A program made the position numbers and the translations under genes. The notes beneath the pieces were generated by a model. It ran no database searches. It saw nothing but the letters and a program-made list of their open reading frames with translations, and had not been told where the DNA came from. From an uncultured Prevotellaceae bacterium (GTDB lineage: Bacteria; Bacteroidota; Bacteroidia; Bacteroidales; Bacteroidaceae), in assembly GCA_900316505.1 (NCBI GenBank), contig ONDH01000006.1:1-64000 (forward strand): a stretch of DNA of 64,000 bases. The letters are read 5' to 3'. Shown one piece after another: positions 7,401 through 16,147 of this stretch. The number at the start of each line of letters is the position of its first letter. Position 1 is the first letter of the stretch.

Positions 7401-8807
7401 ATGAATTCACACATGGGAAACATTTTGATTGCAGAAGCGATGCCAGCACAGGCAACAGGGCTCTTTTCGCAGGGTTTTGTCTGGGCAGTCTTGTTTGGCG
7501 TGTTGCTGATTGCGGTGGTGGCTTATGCGATTTGTCGCTGGATATTGTCGCGTGAACGTAAACGGATGGATGCTGAGTTGCAGAAGATGCGCTTAGAACA
7601 CCGTTCGGAACTTGAAGAAACAAAACAAGGCGTGTTGAGCGGGGTGAGCAGAGATTTGCTCACGCCCATCACGCTAATCATTAGCCCTTTGCAACAATTG
7701 GCATCGGAGCCTTTGGCAGACGATGTGAGAGTGCGCGTCCAGATGATTCTGAGGAACGCGCAATTGTTGTTGCATCAGGTGAATATGCTGCCTGCAGGTG
7801 GAAAAGGAAATGTGGTGCCCGCTTTGGTGCCTCCAGTGGATGCTGTGATGACTCCCGTGACAACGCCTGTGGTGAATCAAGGACAACGGACAACTGACAA
7901 CGGGCAACGGGCAACTGACAATGGACAGCGGAAGGATCCTGTTGGCATTGATGACAGCAATGCAGCAGCATTGGTTACGGAGAGAGGTCAGCTGTCAATG
8001 GACAATGGTCAGCAGGAGGAGCGTTTCACGATGCTGATGGTGGATGACAGCCCTGATATGTGCCGTTTTGTGCATGACTATTTCCGCGGGGAGTACACGG
8101 TTCTTACAGCCAATAATGGTGAGGTGGCATTGCAGCGTCTGGAGGAGAATGACAATATTGACTTGGTGGTGAGTGACGTGACTATGCCGAAAATGGATGG
8201 TTTGGAACTCTGCAAGCGCATCAAGACAGATTTGCGTTGGTCGCACATTCCTGTGATTCTGTTGACGGGAAGAAGGGGTGACCAACTGGAGATGGAAGGC
8301 CTGCGATTGGGTGCAGACGACTACATCACGAAACCGTTCAACGTGGAGATGCTGCGCTTGAGAGTGAAGAAATTCATTGAGAAGCGTGAGAACCGTCAGC
8401 GTCAGTTCCGTGAGAAGATGGATGTGGCACCCAGCGAAATCACCATCACTTCTGTGGATGAGCAGTTCATCCAGCGTGCCATCAAGATATGTGAAGACCA
8501 CATGTCTGACACGGAATTTTCGGTGGAGGTGCTGGGACATGAGTTGTCGCTCAGCCGCACTTATCTCTATAAGAAACTCATCAACATCACGGGTAAGGGA
8601 CCTGCTGAGTTCATCCGCACCATCCGACTGAAGCGGGGCAAGCAGTATCTGGAGCAGTCGATGATGCCTATTGCTGATATCGCTGCCGAGTTGGGTTATG
8701 CCAATCCGAAGCGATTCACCGAGAACTTCAAGGCGGAGTTTGGCATGTCGCCATCGGAGTATAGCAAGAAGTTCCGCGAGGAAAAGGCGAAGACGACACA
8801 GGAATAG
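7401..8807 (+). CDS. Membrane-anchored REC-AraC regulator, C-terminal half of a hybrid two-component system
   Basis: The 468-aa product has a short N-terminus, one membrane helix (about 26-47), a coiled coil and a dimerisation-helix-like segment (70-130) in which the phosphoacceptor motif reads SRDLLTPI, with Arg84 where kinases have His. There is no ATPase domain. Instead a linker (about 140-207) made largely of heptamer repeats leads to a full receiver domain (209-326; Asp215/216, phosphoacceptor Asp259 in VVSDVTMP, Thr289, Lys311) and an AraC-type double helix-turn-helix (355-465). This is a hybrid two-component regulator lacking its sensor and catalytic domains. A beta-propeller sensor lacking exactly these output domains is encoded at 13662-16085. 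It probably controls the glucuronoxylan genes around it; that is inference from position. Confidence 0.85.
   Translation: MNSHMGNILIAEAMPAQATGLFSQGFVWAVLFGVLLIAVVAYAICRWILSRERKRMDAELQKMRLEHRSELEETKQGVLSGVSRDLLTPITLIISPLQQLASEPLADDVRVRVQMILRNAQLLLHQVNMLPAGGKGNVVPALVPPVDAVMTPVTTPVVNQGQRTTDNGQRATDNGQRKDPVGIDDSNAAALVTERGQLSMDNGQQEERFTMLMVDDSPDMCRFVHDYFRGEYTVLTANNGEVALQRLEENDNIDLVVSDVTMPKMDGLELCKRIKTDLRWSHIPVILLTGRRGDQLEMEGLRLGADDYITKPFNVEMLRLRVKKFIEKRENRQRQFREKMDVAPSEITITSVDEQFIQRAIKICEDHMSDTEFSVEVLGHELSLSRTYLYKKLINITGKGPAEFIRTIRLKRGKQYLEQSMMPIADIAAELGYANPKRFTENFKAEFGMSPSEYSKKFREEKAKTTQE
7881..8014 (+). repeat. In-frame GGACAAC-type heptamers in the regulator linker
   Basis: Seven perfect 7-base steps at 7881-7929 (GGACAAC, TGACAAC, GGGCAAC and variants) and four more at 7987-8014 (GTCAATG, GACAATG type) encode the polar linker NGQRTTDNGQR-like sequence. 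The arrays sit where the kinase ATPase domain would be. Confidence 0.85.
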
Positions 8808-8819
8808 AATTTGGATTCA

Positions 8820-8880
8820 TTCAGAATAGGATAAGCGTTCGGAATAGGATTAGAATCAGATAGGATTTAGAATCAGAATA
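8820..8880 (+). repeat. Degenerate TAGGATT/TAGAATC repeat before ugd
   Basis: The 78-base spacer between the regulator stop and the ugd start consists of diverged repeats of TAGGATT, TAGAATC and GGAATAGGAT, related to the TAGAGTT heptamers at 1742. Confidence 0.55.
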
Positions 8881-8885
8881 AAGAT

Positions 8886-10160
8886 ATGAGAGATTTTAAG
8901 GACATTCAAGTGGCAGTGGCGGGTACCGGTTATGTGGGCTTGAGCATTGCCACTTTGTTGGCGCAGCACCATCAGGTGACTGCTGTGGATGTGATTCCTG
9001 AGAAAGTGGACTTAATCAACAACAGGAAATCACCCATTCAGGATGAATATATCGAGAAGTTTCTGGCAGAGAAGGATTTGAACCTGACGGCAACACTCGA
9101 TGGCAGGAAAGCCTATGCAGATGCCGATTATGTGGTCATCGCTGCGCCCACCAACTATGACCCTGTGAAGAACTACTTCGACACGTCGCATGTGGAGGAG
9201 GTCATTGATTTGGTGCTGGAAGTGAACCCCGATGCCGTGATGGTCATCAAATCGACCATCCCTGTGGGTTATACGGAGGGATTGTACAAGAAATATGGTT
9301 ATGCGATGAAGCTGCTCTTCTCACCAGAGTTTCTGCGTGAAAGCAAGGCATTGTATGACAACCTCTACCCATCGCGCATCATCGTGGGTTCGCCCAAGCG
9401 CATTGAGGTGAAGTATGCCGAGGAATTGCGTGCAGCTGCTGACACGTTTGCCAAGCTCTTGCAGGAAGGTGCCGTGAAGGAGAACATTGATGTGCTCCAT
9501 ATGGGATTAACAGAGGCGGAAGCGGTGAAACTCTTTGCCAACACTTATCTGGCACTGCGTGTGAGCTACTTCAACGAATTGGACACGTATGCCGAGGTGA
9601 AGGGATTGGATGCTCAGGCAATTATTCAGGGTGTCGGGCTTGACCCCCGTATCGGCACACATTATAACAACCCGTCGTTCGGTTATGGCGGCTATTGTTT
9701 GCCGAAGGATACGAAGCAGCTCTTGGCGAACTATCAGGATGTGCCTCAGCAGATGATGACGGCTATTGTGGAGAGCAACCGCACGAGAAAGGATTTCATT
9801 GCTGACCGTGTGCTGCAGATGGCTGGCTATTACAGCTATTCCAACCGCATACGTTGGAGCCAGGATGTGGAAAAAGAGGTGGTTATCGGTGTGTTCCGCC
9901 TGACGATGAAGAGCAACTCCGATAATTTCCGCCAGTCAAGCATTCAAGGTATCATGAAGCGCATCAAGGCAAAGGGTGCCACTGTCATCATCTATGAGCC
10001 GACATTGGAAGACGGCACGACATTCTTCGGTTCGAAGGTGGTGAATGACCTTGACAAGTTCAAGGCACAATCACAAGCCATCATTGCCAACCGCTATGAT
10101 GCGTGTCTGGACGATGTGCAGGAGAAAGTGTATACCCGCGACATTTTCCGTCGTGACTAA
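8886..10160 (+). CDS. ugd: UDP-glucose 6-dehydrogenase
   Basis: Oxidises UDP-glucose to UDP-glucuronate with two NAD+, supplying precursor for capsule or other glycans. The 424-aa product has the N-terminal Rossmann motif [14 protein letters not shown] (9-22), the PTNYD and SPEFLRES motifs, the central substrate helix ([21 protein letters not shown]), and the catalytic Cys at about residue 271 in [10 protein letters not shown]. The C-terminal nucleotide-binding domain is complete. It resembles the short enterobacterial type of about 390 residues. It lies between a regulator and a glucuronidase, but it makes rather than degrades glucuronate nucleotides, so its placement may reflect recycling of the sugar theme or simple adjacency. 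Confidence 0.92.
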   Translation: MRDFKDIQVAVAGTGYVGLSIATLLAQHHQVTAVDVIPEKVDLINNRKSPIQDEYIEKFLAEKDLNLTATLDGRKAYADADYVVIAAPTNYDPVKNYFDTSHVEEVIDLVLEVNPDAVMVIKSTIPVGYTEGLYKKYGYAMKLLFSPEFLRESKALYDNLYPSRIIVGSPKRIEVKYAEELRAAADTFAKLLQEGAVKENIDVLHMGLTEAEAVKLFANTYLALRVSYFNELDTYAEVKGLDAQAIIQGVGLDPRIGTHYNNPSFGYGGYCLPKDTKQLLANYQDVPQQMMTAIVESNRTRKDFIADRVLQMAGYYSYSNRIRWSQDVEKEVVIGVFRLTMKSNSDNFRQSSIQGIMKRIKAKGATVIIYEPTLEDGTTFFGSKVVNDLDKFKAQSQAIIANRYDACLDDVQEKVYTRDIFRRD

Positions 10161-10196
10161 CCCCCCATTTGATTTTACATAGAAAAGCCTATTGAT

Positions 10197-11990
10197 ATGA
10201 AAAAAACAATCTTCACCTTGTTTATGCTGATGGTTTGTTGCCTGACATGGGGACAGACTTATGAATTGCGCCTGCTCAACCATTGGGACAACCCTAATGG
10301 CACTGTTGAACGTGGGTTTGCAGGACGTTCTATCTGGAAATGGGAAGAAATCCCTGCAGGAAAGGGTTCGATGCCCAAGGAACTGAAGGCGCGATATGAG
10401 GAGTATGGACGCATCAATCAGGCGTATGGCATCAATGGCACTGTGCTCAACAACGTGAATGCAAAGCCTCTCGCCCTCTCGTCAGACATGCTGAAGAAGA
10501 CAGCGAAGATTGCTGATGTCCTGCGCCCTTATGGCATCAAGGTGTATCTGTCTGTCAATTTCGCTTCTCCGAAGGCATTGGGCGACCTCGACACAGCTGA
10601 CCCGCTGGATGAGAGGGTGCCGTTGTGGTGGCAGAAGAAGGTGAAGGAGATTTATGGGCTCATACCTGACTTTGGCGGCTTCCTGGTGAAGGCGAACAGT
10701 GAGGGAGAACCTGGTCCTATGGATTATGGCCGTACGCATGTGGATGGTGCCAATATGTTGGCAAATGCGCTGAAACCCTACAAAGGCATCGTCATGTGGC
10801 GCGCTTTCGTTTATTCAGCCAAGGGTGAAGGAGATGTGCAGAAAACTCCTGCTCAACGTGCATACGAAGGAGACCGTGCCAATCAGGCATACGAGGAGTT
10901 CATCCATTTCGATGGGCAGTTTGCAGATAATGTCATCATCCAGATTAAGAATGGTCCTGTGGATTTCCAGCCACGCGAACCCGTCTCTCCTCTCTTCTTT
11001 GCTTTGAAGAAGACGAAGATGATGGTGGAGTTCCAGATTACGCAGGAATATACGGGCGAGAGCATCCACACGTGCTTCTTGGCTCCGATGTGGCGTGAGT
11101 TCTTCGACACATTGAACTTGGTGGACAAGAATATGCCCAACCTTGTGGGAATGGCAGGTGTTGCCAATATCGGTGACAGCCCTAACTGGACAGCGAATGA
11201 CCTTGCAATGGCTAACTGGTATGCGTTTGGCAGATTGGCAAATGATGTCAATGTGTCTTCCAAGACGATTGCAGAGGATTTCTTGCGTGACTATTACAAG
11301 ACCGACAAGGTGGAGTTCATCCGTCCAATGACTCAATTGCTGCTGAAAAGCCGTGAGGCTGTGGTGGATTACATGATGCCACTCGGATTGCACCACATCT
11401 TTGCAGGAGGTCATCATTATGGGCCTGAACCTTGGTATGCTCCAAGAGGAGTACGTGAAGATTGGGTACCTCCTTTCTATCACCGTGCCGACTCTATCGG
11501 GCTTGGTTTCAATCGCTCCAGTCACGAAGAGGCATGTGTGAAAGGCAATGTGGGTTCCAACAATGCAGGGCAATATCCAGAGCCTTTGCGTACATTATAT
11601 AATAATATGGGCACATGTCCTGAAAACCTCATTCTCTGGTTCCATCATGTGCCTTGGGATTACACGATGAGCAACGGGTTGTCATTGTGGGACAACCTCT
11701 GCTACACCTATGATCGCGGTGTGCGTCAGGCAAATGAATTTGTGAAGACGTGGGAAGCGATGAAGCCTTATGTGCCAGCAGAGCAGTTCAAGGAGCAGCA
11801 ATGGCGTTTCGAGCGTCAGGCAAAGGATGCACAGTGGTGGCGCGATGCTTGCCTGCTCTACTTCCAGACATTCTCGCATCGTCCATTACCGCCAGATAGT
11901 CCTAATTTTCACTTCACGCTGGAGCAGGTGCAGAACTTCCATCTTCGCATGGACAACTATACAGCAGCAGACCCAACGAAGTTGCCATAA
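10197..11990 (+). CDS. GH67 alpha-glucuronidase lacking the N-terminal domain
   Basis: GH67 enzymes release (methyl)glucuronate from the non-reducing end of short xylo-oligosaccharides. A signal peptide (1-19, ending TWGQ) is followed at once by LRLLNHWDNPNGTVERGFAGRSIWKW, which in classical GH67 proteins begins the catalytic barrel after an N-terminal domain of over 100 residues. Further family blocks are YGINGTVLNNVNAKP, LPYGIKVYLSVNFASP-like sequence, FLVKANSEGEPGP, LVGMAGVANIGDSPNWTANDLAMANWYAFGR, and the C-terminal WFHHVPWDY. At 597 aa it thus has the middle and C-terminal domains only. It probably acts in the periplasm downstream of the GH115 enzyme. The 36-base gap after ugd suggests co-transcription. 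Confidence 0.9.
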   Translation: MKKTIFTLFMLMVCCLTWGQTYELRLLNHWDNPNGTVERGFAGRSIWKWEEIPAGKGSMPKELKARYEEYGRINQAYGINGTVLNNVNAKPLALSSDMLKKTAKIADVLRPYGIKVYLSVNFASPKALGDLDTADPLDERVPLWWQKKVKEIYGLIPDFGGFLVKANSEGEPGPMDYGRTHVDGANMLANALKPYKGIVMWRAFVYSAKGEGDVQKTPAQRAYEGDRANQAYEEFIHFDGQFADNVIIQIKNGPVDFQPREPVSPLFFALKKTKMMVEFQITQEYTGESIHTCFLAPMWREFFDTLNLVDKNMPNLVGMAGVANIGDSPNWTANDLAMANWYAFGRLANDVNVSSKTIAEDFLRDYYKTDKVEFIRPMTQLLLKSREAVVDYMMPLGLHHIFAGGHHYGPEPWYAPRGVREDWVPPFYHRADSIGLGFNRSSHEEACVKGNVGSNNAGQYPEPLRTLYNNMGTCPENLILWFHHVPWDYTMSNGLSLWDNLCYTYDRGVRQANEFVKTWEAMKPYVPAEQFKEQQWRFERQAKDAQWWRDACLLYFQTFSHRPLPPDSPNFHFTLEQVQNFHLRMDNYTAADPTKLP

Positions 11991-12015
11991 CGGCGCTTCA
12001 TTGGGCCTGCCCTTT

Positions 12016-13665
12016 TTATGCTATTTCAGGAATGTCGGGTTCGGAGAGTGGAACATCCGGGACATCTGGATTATCTGGATTATCCGGGTCGTCTGGGTTA
12101 TCTGGATTATCCGGGTCATCGGGATTATCAGAATTGTCGGGATCATCTGGGTTATCCGGGTCATCAGGATTATCAGGATTATCCGGGTCATCGGGATTGT
12201 CAGGATTGTCGGGATCATCTGGGTTATCAGGGTCGTCTGGGTTATCAGGGTCATCAGGTTCCGTTATCTTTCCTCCATTAATGTCCACAGTGATGGTGCC
12301 GTCTTCTTGCTCTGTAATGTTGTTGATGGTTTGTCCAAGTGTTCCTCCCGTATAGACATCGTAGGAGGTGATTTCCGTCACGTTGTTCTCGCCTGGGTAG
12401 AGGTCGCCATGTTGTGATTGCACCCACTCCTTGTCCGTCTTTTTGTTGGAAGAGATGAGTTCTTGGTCAGCAGGCACGATGGTCATGCCCTGATAAGTTC
12501 CTTTCGACGTGTTCACGGTGTTGCTGTTCCACGTTGACGACTTATAATCCACATGGCTAATCATCAGGCCATGATTGGCACCCATTTCATTGTAATGCGA
12601 ACTGAGCGCATAGCCAATGTATTGATCCATGCCGATGTTCTGACGGTTCTCAAGGATGAAGTACTCGTCAGGATTGGCTTTGTTCACCACTTTGTATCCT
12701 ATGCCCCCCTTCTCCAAAGGGTCAATGGTCAGCGTGTATGCCTCATCGGGTTCCAGTTCCACCAATTTCCTCCAACCTAAGAAATCCAGTTCGTAAGCAG
12801 AAAGTCCGATGGGCATGCGTCCTTGCAGTTTATAGCATCCAGCATCCATCACATCCCAATAATCCATGCCATACTTCTCGTAGTCATAATCGTAAAAGTC
12901 GGGCAAGCCTAATCCGTGACATAACTCATGTACACAGGCACCAATGCCATCAATCTTGCCCTTGTACAGTTCGCAGGCACATCCCGATGCACCAAACGCC
13001 ACGTTGATGTCATCCCCCTGCACCTTGTAATAAGATGTGGTCTCCTTTGGCCAGATGAGGTCGGTTGCTTGTCCCTTCTGATTCTGTCCATGCCCCGCAT
13101 AGAGGAAGAACGCGAAATCCACCACACCATTCCCGTCATTGTCATAGAGGCTCCAATCCACATTTTTCTGAATGGCTTGCAAGCATGCTTCGCGATAGAA
13201 CTCATCCACACGTATGTCCTTCGATTTCCCATTGTCCTCGCCATAGTAGGTATAGCTTTTAGGCAGGGTGACAGGCCCAATCACGTCGAAGTCGGGCGTG
13301 AACAATTGGTTTGACTGGTCCTGAAAATAGGTTTTCACAGAACAATAGGAATTGCTGGGATGCACATCCTTCTCAGCATTGAAGAACTCTTGATAGATGG
13401 CATTGACAGCCTCTTCGGTTTCAGCCACTGTAAAGGACATGTCAGGAAACTGCACCAGAATCACGGGCACCTTGGGCGAACCCGTGCAAGGGAGTGGGGC
13501 AGTGGCAGTGGAACCGATTTTTCGTAATCCCTTTTGCGAGGACGCCGAAGCACTCTCCGTCATGTTCTCAATGCGCCCACGCGTTTCAAACATTTCATCT
13601 TGCGCCATGCTGTTCAGTGTCACCACCCACAGCATGGCCATCCATATACTTTTTCTATGTATCAT
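12016..13665 (-). CDS. M6-family secreted metalloprotease with Asp-Pro-Asn repeat tail
   Basis: An M6-type zinc protease of 549 aa. It has a signal peptide (1-21, ending NSMA), the domain opening SPKVPVILVQFPDMSF, and the zinc motif VHELCHGLGLPDFYDYD (HExxHxxGxxD). The last 80 residues are almost only Asp, Pro and Asn (repeats of PDDPDNPD), encoded by near-identical short DNA repeats. The tail is likely an extended acidic spacer or calcium-binding stalk; no sorting domain follows it. The start codon overlaps the stop of the sensor gene by four bases (ATGA), so the protease is translationally coupled to a sensor protein, which is unusual and hints at a regulated-proteolysis link. Confidence 0.85.
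   Translation of the reverse strand: MIHRKSIWMAMLWVVTLNSMAQDEMFETRGRIENMTESASASSQKGLRKIGSTATAPLPCTGSPKVPVILVQFPDMSFTVAETEEAVNAIYQEFFNAEKDVHPSNSYCSVKTYFQDQSNQLFTPDFDVIGPVTLPKSYTYYGEDNGKSKDIRVDEFYREACLQAIQKNVDWSLYDNDGNGVVDFAFFLYAGHGQNQKGQATDLIWPKETTSYYKVQGDDINVAFGASGCACELYKGKIDGIGACVHELCHGLGLPDFYDYDYEKYGMDYWDVMDAGCYKLQGRMPIGLSAYELDFLGWRKLVELEPDEAYTLTIDPLEKGGIGYKVVNKANPDEYFILENRQNIGMDQYIGYALSSHYNEMGANHGLMISHVDYKSSTWNSNTVNTSKGTYQGMTIVPADQELISSNKKTDKEWVQSQHGDLYPGENNVTEITSYDVYTGGTLGQTINNITEQEDGTITVDINGGKITEPDDPDNPDDPDNPDDPDNPDNPDDPDNPDNPDDPDNPDDPDNSDNPDDPDNPDNPDDPDNPDNPDVPDVPLSEPDIPEIA
12040..12262 (-). repeat. Tandem repeat encoding (PDDPDNPD)n
   Basis: Short units (18-27 bases, built from 9-base steps such as GATAACCCA) are repeated about twenty times at the 3' end of the M6 protease gene. 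All changes keep the frame. Copy number is expected to vary between strains by slippage. Confidence 0.8.
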
Positions 13666-16085
13666 TCTATTTTTTGAAAGACCCTCTCCTCAGTTTTCTT
13701 TTCCTCATGCCTCTTGGCTAATCTCTTGAAAATGGACATGGAACCCAGCGCCATCAGGATAATCACGATGGCATAGCCGAAGAAAGCGTAAGGGCTGAGC
13801 CATACGGGAGGCTTCACGGTGACGATGATGGAAGCCGCCTCACCCTCCCAACGCTCAGGGTTGAAGCTTGCCTGCAGGGTGATTTTATAAGTGCCTGCCG
13901 AGAGGTTTGCCAACTGGATGGGCTGTGCATTGTCCGTCACTACCCACGGCTCATCGGGGTTCAGACGGTATCGGTACCATACCACTTCCCCGCTCCTGTA
14001 TGACGGAACGGCATAGTAAATCGTGAATGTGTTCTGGTCGCGGCTCAGTGTCAGCTCCTTTGTCATGAACAACGTCTGTTGCAAGATGCCAGTCTCGTCA
14101 TTTGGCAGGATATGCCTTCCGTTCACATAGAGATTGAGGAAGTAAGGTTTCAGCCTTTCCCTCGACATGATGAACTGGGCGGGATTGAATCCAATCATCC
14201 CCTTATATGTGCCGATATACACCGACCCGTCCTTGTCCACAAATCCCGAAGCATAGCTGAGATAGTTCGAAGGCAGCCCATTAGCTGTGGTCACGTGGTT
14301 CAGCACATTCTTGCTGAGGTTGTAGCAATAGAGCCCGTTGAATGTGTTAATCCACAACCGGTGATGCGTGTCCTCAACGATGTTGGTCACATACTCCTTG
14401 CTCAGTTGTGCCGACTGCTCCCAAGCATCCGTCTCCCCCGTCTTGTCATCATAGCGCATCAGGCCATGCATGTCGGTGCCCACCCAGAAAGTGCCTCGTG
14501 AATCCTCAAAAACGGCACTGACACACATGTAGTTGAACGCCGTCTGTTTGCCTTTCCACTGTCCTTTCTTGTCCTGCTCAATCTTCCACAAACCCTTGTC
14601 GAACGATGCCACCCACACATTCCCGTGGCGGTCGCCATACAGGCGTTGCGCATGCACATTGCTCATTCCGGGCATGGTGTAGAACTCCTCCGTCTTCTCG
14701 TCGAAGATGTAAACGCCACTCCACGACCCTGCAAAGAGGGTGCCGTTCTGGTGGCACAAAGTCTTGATGCTCAGCTTCTGCCCCTGCTGGCTCTTGTTCG
14801 TCTTCTCAAATCTGCGTTTCAGGCGCATGGCTTTCGTGTCCACCACATAGATGCCATTCGTGATGCTCGACACCCACAGGTCATCGTCTATCAGCACCAT
14901 TCCCTGCACATTGAACGGGGCAGGGTTGCCACCCCAATCAATATTCGCTCTGCGCAGCACACTGTTATCTTTATCCATTAGGTACAAGCCGCCATCCTCC
15001 GTGCCTGCCCACACATGTCCGAAATTATCTCTATGAATTTCACGCACCACATCCACATCCTCGTCTTCAGCCATGAACAAGGTGAAGTTGTGTTGCGAGG
15101 TGCTGATGCGGTCAATGCCTCCAAAGTATGTGCCCACCCATACACCATTCTCCTGATCCACAAAAAGGGTGTGAACAGAATTGTCCGAGAGGGAGTTCAA
15201 GGCGTTGCGCGATTGGCGTATGCCTCTCACGTGCTTGTTCCTCATGTTGTAGATAATCACTCCACGTTCCGTTCCAATCCAGAGGTTGTCACCATTGATG
15301 GTGGTGGCTGTGTGAGCCACAATTGGCGAACCTTCGTCGTCCCGTGTCAGGAGCATCTTTGCCGTGTATTTATCGGGAGAGAAGATGCAGATGCCGTCGT
15401 TGGCACTGGTCAATGCCAGCTGCCCGTTTCTCATTTCAGTGATGCTCACCAGTGATGTGAACGCCTCCGCACCTTCTGGCTCGATGCTGTATGAGCGCAG
15501 GCGCAGGGTGGCTGAATCGTAGCGGTACAGCTTGCCTTCGCTGTCGCCCAACCATACCGTTCCGTCCTTGGTCACCGTGATGCAACTGGGCGACACGGTT
15601 CCTTCACCCACACATTCGGCAGCGTTCTGCTTCACGTCAATCTTGTACACCTTTCCATTCATGATGCTCCACAGATACCCTTCCTTGTCGAACATCATCT
15701 GCAGGACATTCGGGTTCTTTGGCGTTCCATCTGGCGTGACTTTGTGCAGACGCTCCTCGCCCATGCTGAAGTGGTAGATGCCTCGTCTTGACCCCACCCA
15801 CAGCGTACTGTCCGGTGCAGCTGCCAGCGATGTCACACAACTGAAGTAACCGCCAAGACTATCTTCGTCGGGAATATCGTATTTATACATGTGAGCCCCG
15901 TCGAATGCATAGAAGCCGTCCGACGAACCTACCCAGATAAAGCCGTTGATCTGTGCGAAGCGTGTGGCACCACGTGTCTTTAACTCGTCGTTCTTCCCAA
16001 AATTCTTGATGTGATACTCATCTTGAGCCCACAAACTCCCCGCCATCATCATCAACAACATCCATAACCAGACAACTTTTTTCAT
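13662..16085 (-). CDS. Beta-propeller sensor, N-terminal half of a hybrid two-component system
   Basis: An 807-aa protein with a signal peptide (1-20), about twelve propeller repeats of the regulator type (IWVGSSDGFYAFD, LWVGSRRGIYHF, VWVGTYFGGIDRIS, FWVGTDMHGLMRYD, LWINTFNGLYCYN), a Y_Y_Y beta-sandwich (YRYRLNPDEPWVVTDN...LSAGTYKITLQA) and one membrane helix near residues 765-785. It then ends after 22 charged residues (KRLAKRHEEKKTEERVFQKIE), where hybrid regulators continue into the kinase. So it has the entire periplasmic sensor and no output. The missing output may be supplied by the membrane-anchored regulator at 7401-8807. Ligand is unknown; xylan-derived glucurono-oligosaccharides are an inference from neighbours. 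Confidence 0.88.
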   Translation of the reverse strand: MKKVVWLWMLLMMMAGSLWAQDEYHIKNFGKNDELKTRGATRFAQINGFIWVGSSDGFYAFDGAHMYKYDIPDEDSLGGYFSCVTSLAAAPDSTLWVGSRRGIYHFSMGEERLHKVTPDGTPKNPNVLQMMFDKEGYLWSIMNGKVYKIDVKQNAAECVGEGTVSPSCITVTKDGTVWLGDSEGKLYRYDSATLRLRSYSIEPEGAEAFTSLVSITEMRNGQLALTSANDGICIFSPDKYTAKMLLTRDDEGSPIVAHTATTINGDNLWIGTERGVIIYNMRNKHVRGIRQSRNALNSLSDNSVHTLFVDQENGVWVGTYFGGIDRISTSQHNFTLFMAEDEDVDVVREIHRDNFGHVWAGTEDGGLYLMDKDNSVLRRANIDWGGNPAPFNVQGMVLIDDDLWVSSITNGIYVVDTKAMRLKRRFEKTNKSQQGQKLSIKTLCHQNGTLFAGSWSGVYIFDEKTEEFYTMPGMSNVHAQRLYGDRHGNVWVASFDKGLWKIEQDKKGQWKGKQTAFNYMCVSAVFEDSRGTFWVGTDMHGLMRYDDKTGETDAWEQSAQLSKEYVTNIVEDTHHRLWINTFNGLYCYNLSKNVLNHVTTANGLPSNYLSYASGFVDKDGSVYIGTYKGMIGFNPAQFIMSRERLKPYFLNLYVNGRHILPNDETGILQQTLFMTKELTLSRDQNTFTIYYAVPSYRSGEVVWYRYRLNPDEPWVVTDNAQPIQLANLSAGTYKITLQASFNPERWEGEAASIIVTVKPPVWLSPYAFFGYAIVIILMALGSMSIFKRLAKRHEEKKTEERVFQKIE

Positions 16086-16095
16086 ATCGCAAATC

Positions 16096-16147
16096 GTTTA
16101 TTAATTTCAATTCCTAACTGTCAACTGTCAACTGTCAACTTTCAACT
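16096..16147 (-). repeat. TGACAGT heptamers overlapping the methyltransferase stop
   Basis: Read on the minus strand, units TGAAAGT, TGACAGT (three times), TAGGAAT and TGAAATT follow each other in 7-base register. The first TGACAGT supplies the TGA stop of the methyltransferase gene, and the array fills most of the spacer to the sensor start. This is the complement of the CAACTGT family. Confidence 0.8.

Noticed and set aside
4898..7423. An 841-codon open frame on the minus strand opposite the GH115 gene
   Set aside because: It is His/Leu/Val-rich with no recognisable domain, a typical antisense shadow of a biased coding sequence; the plus strand has a promoter, signal peptide and family motifs.
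12018..12417. Plus-strand frames with long (SGLSGSSG)n or Ile/Val-rich repeats
   Set aside because: They are shadows of the Asp-Pro-Asn repeat at the end of the minus-strand M6 protease gene, which has a signal peptide and zinc motif.
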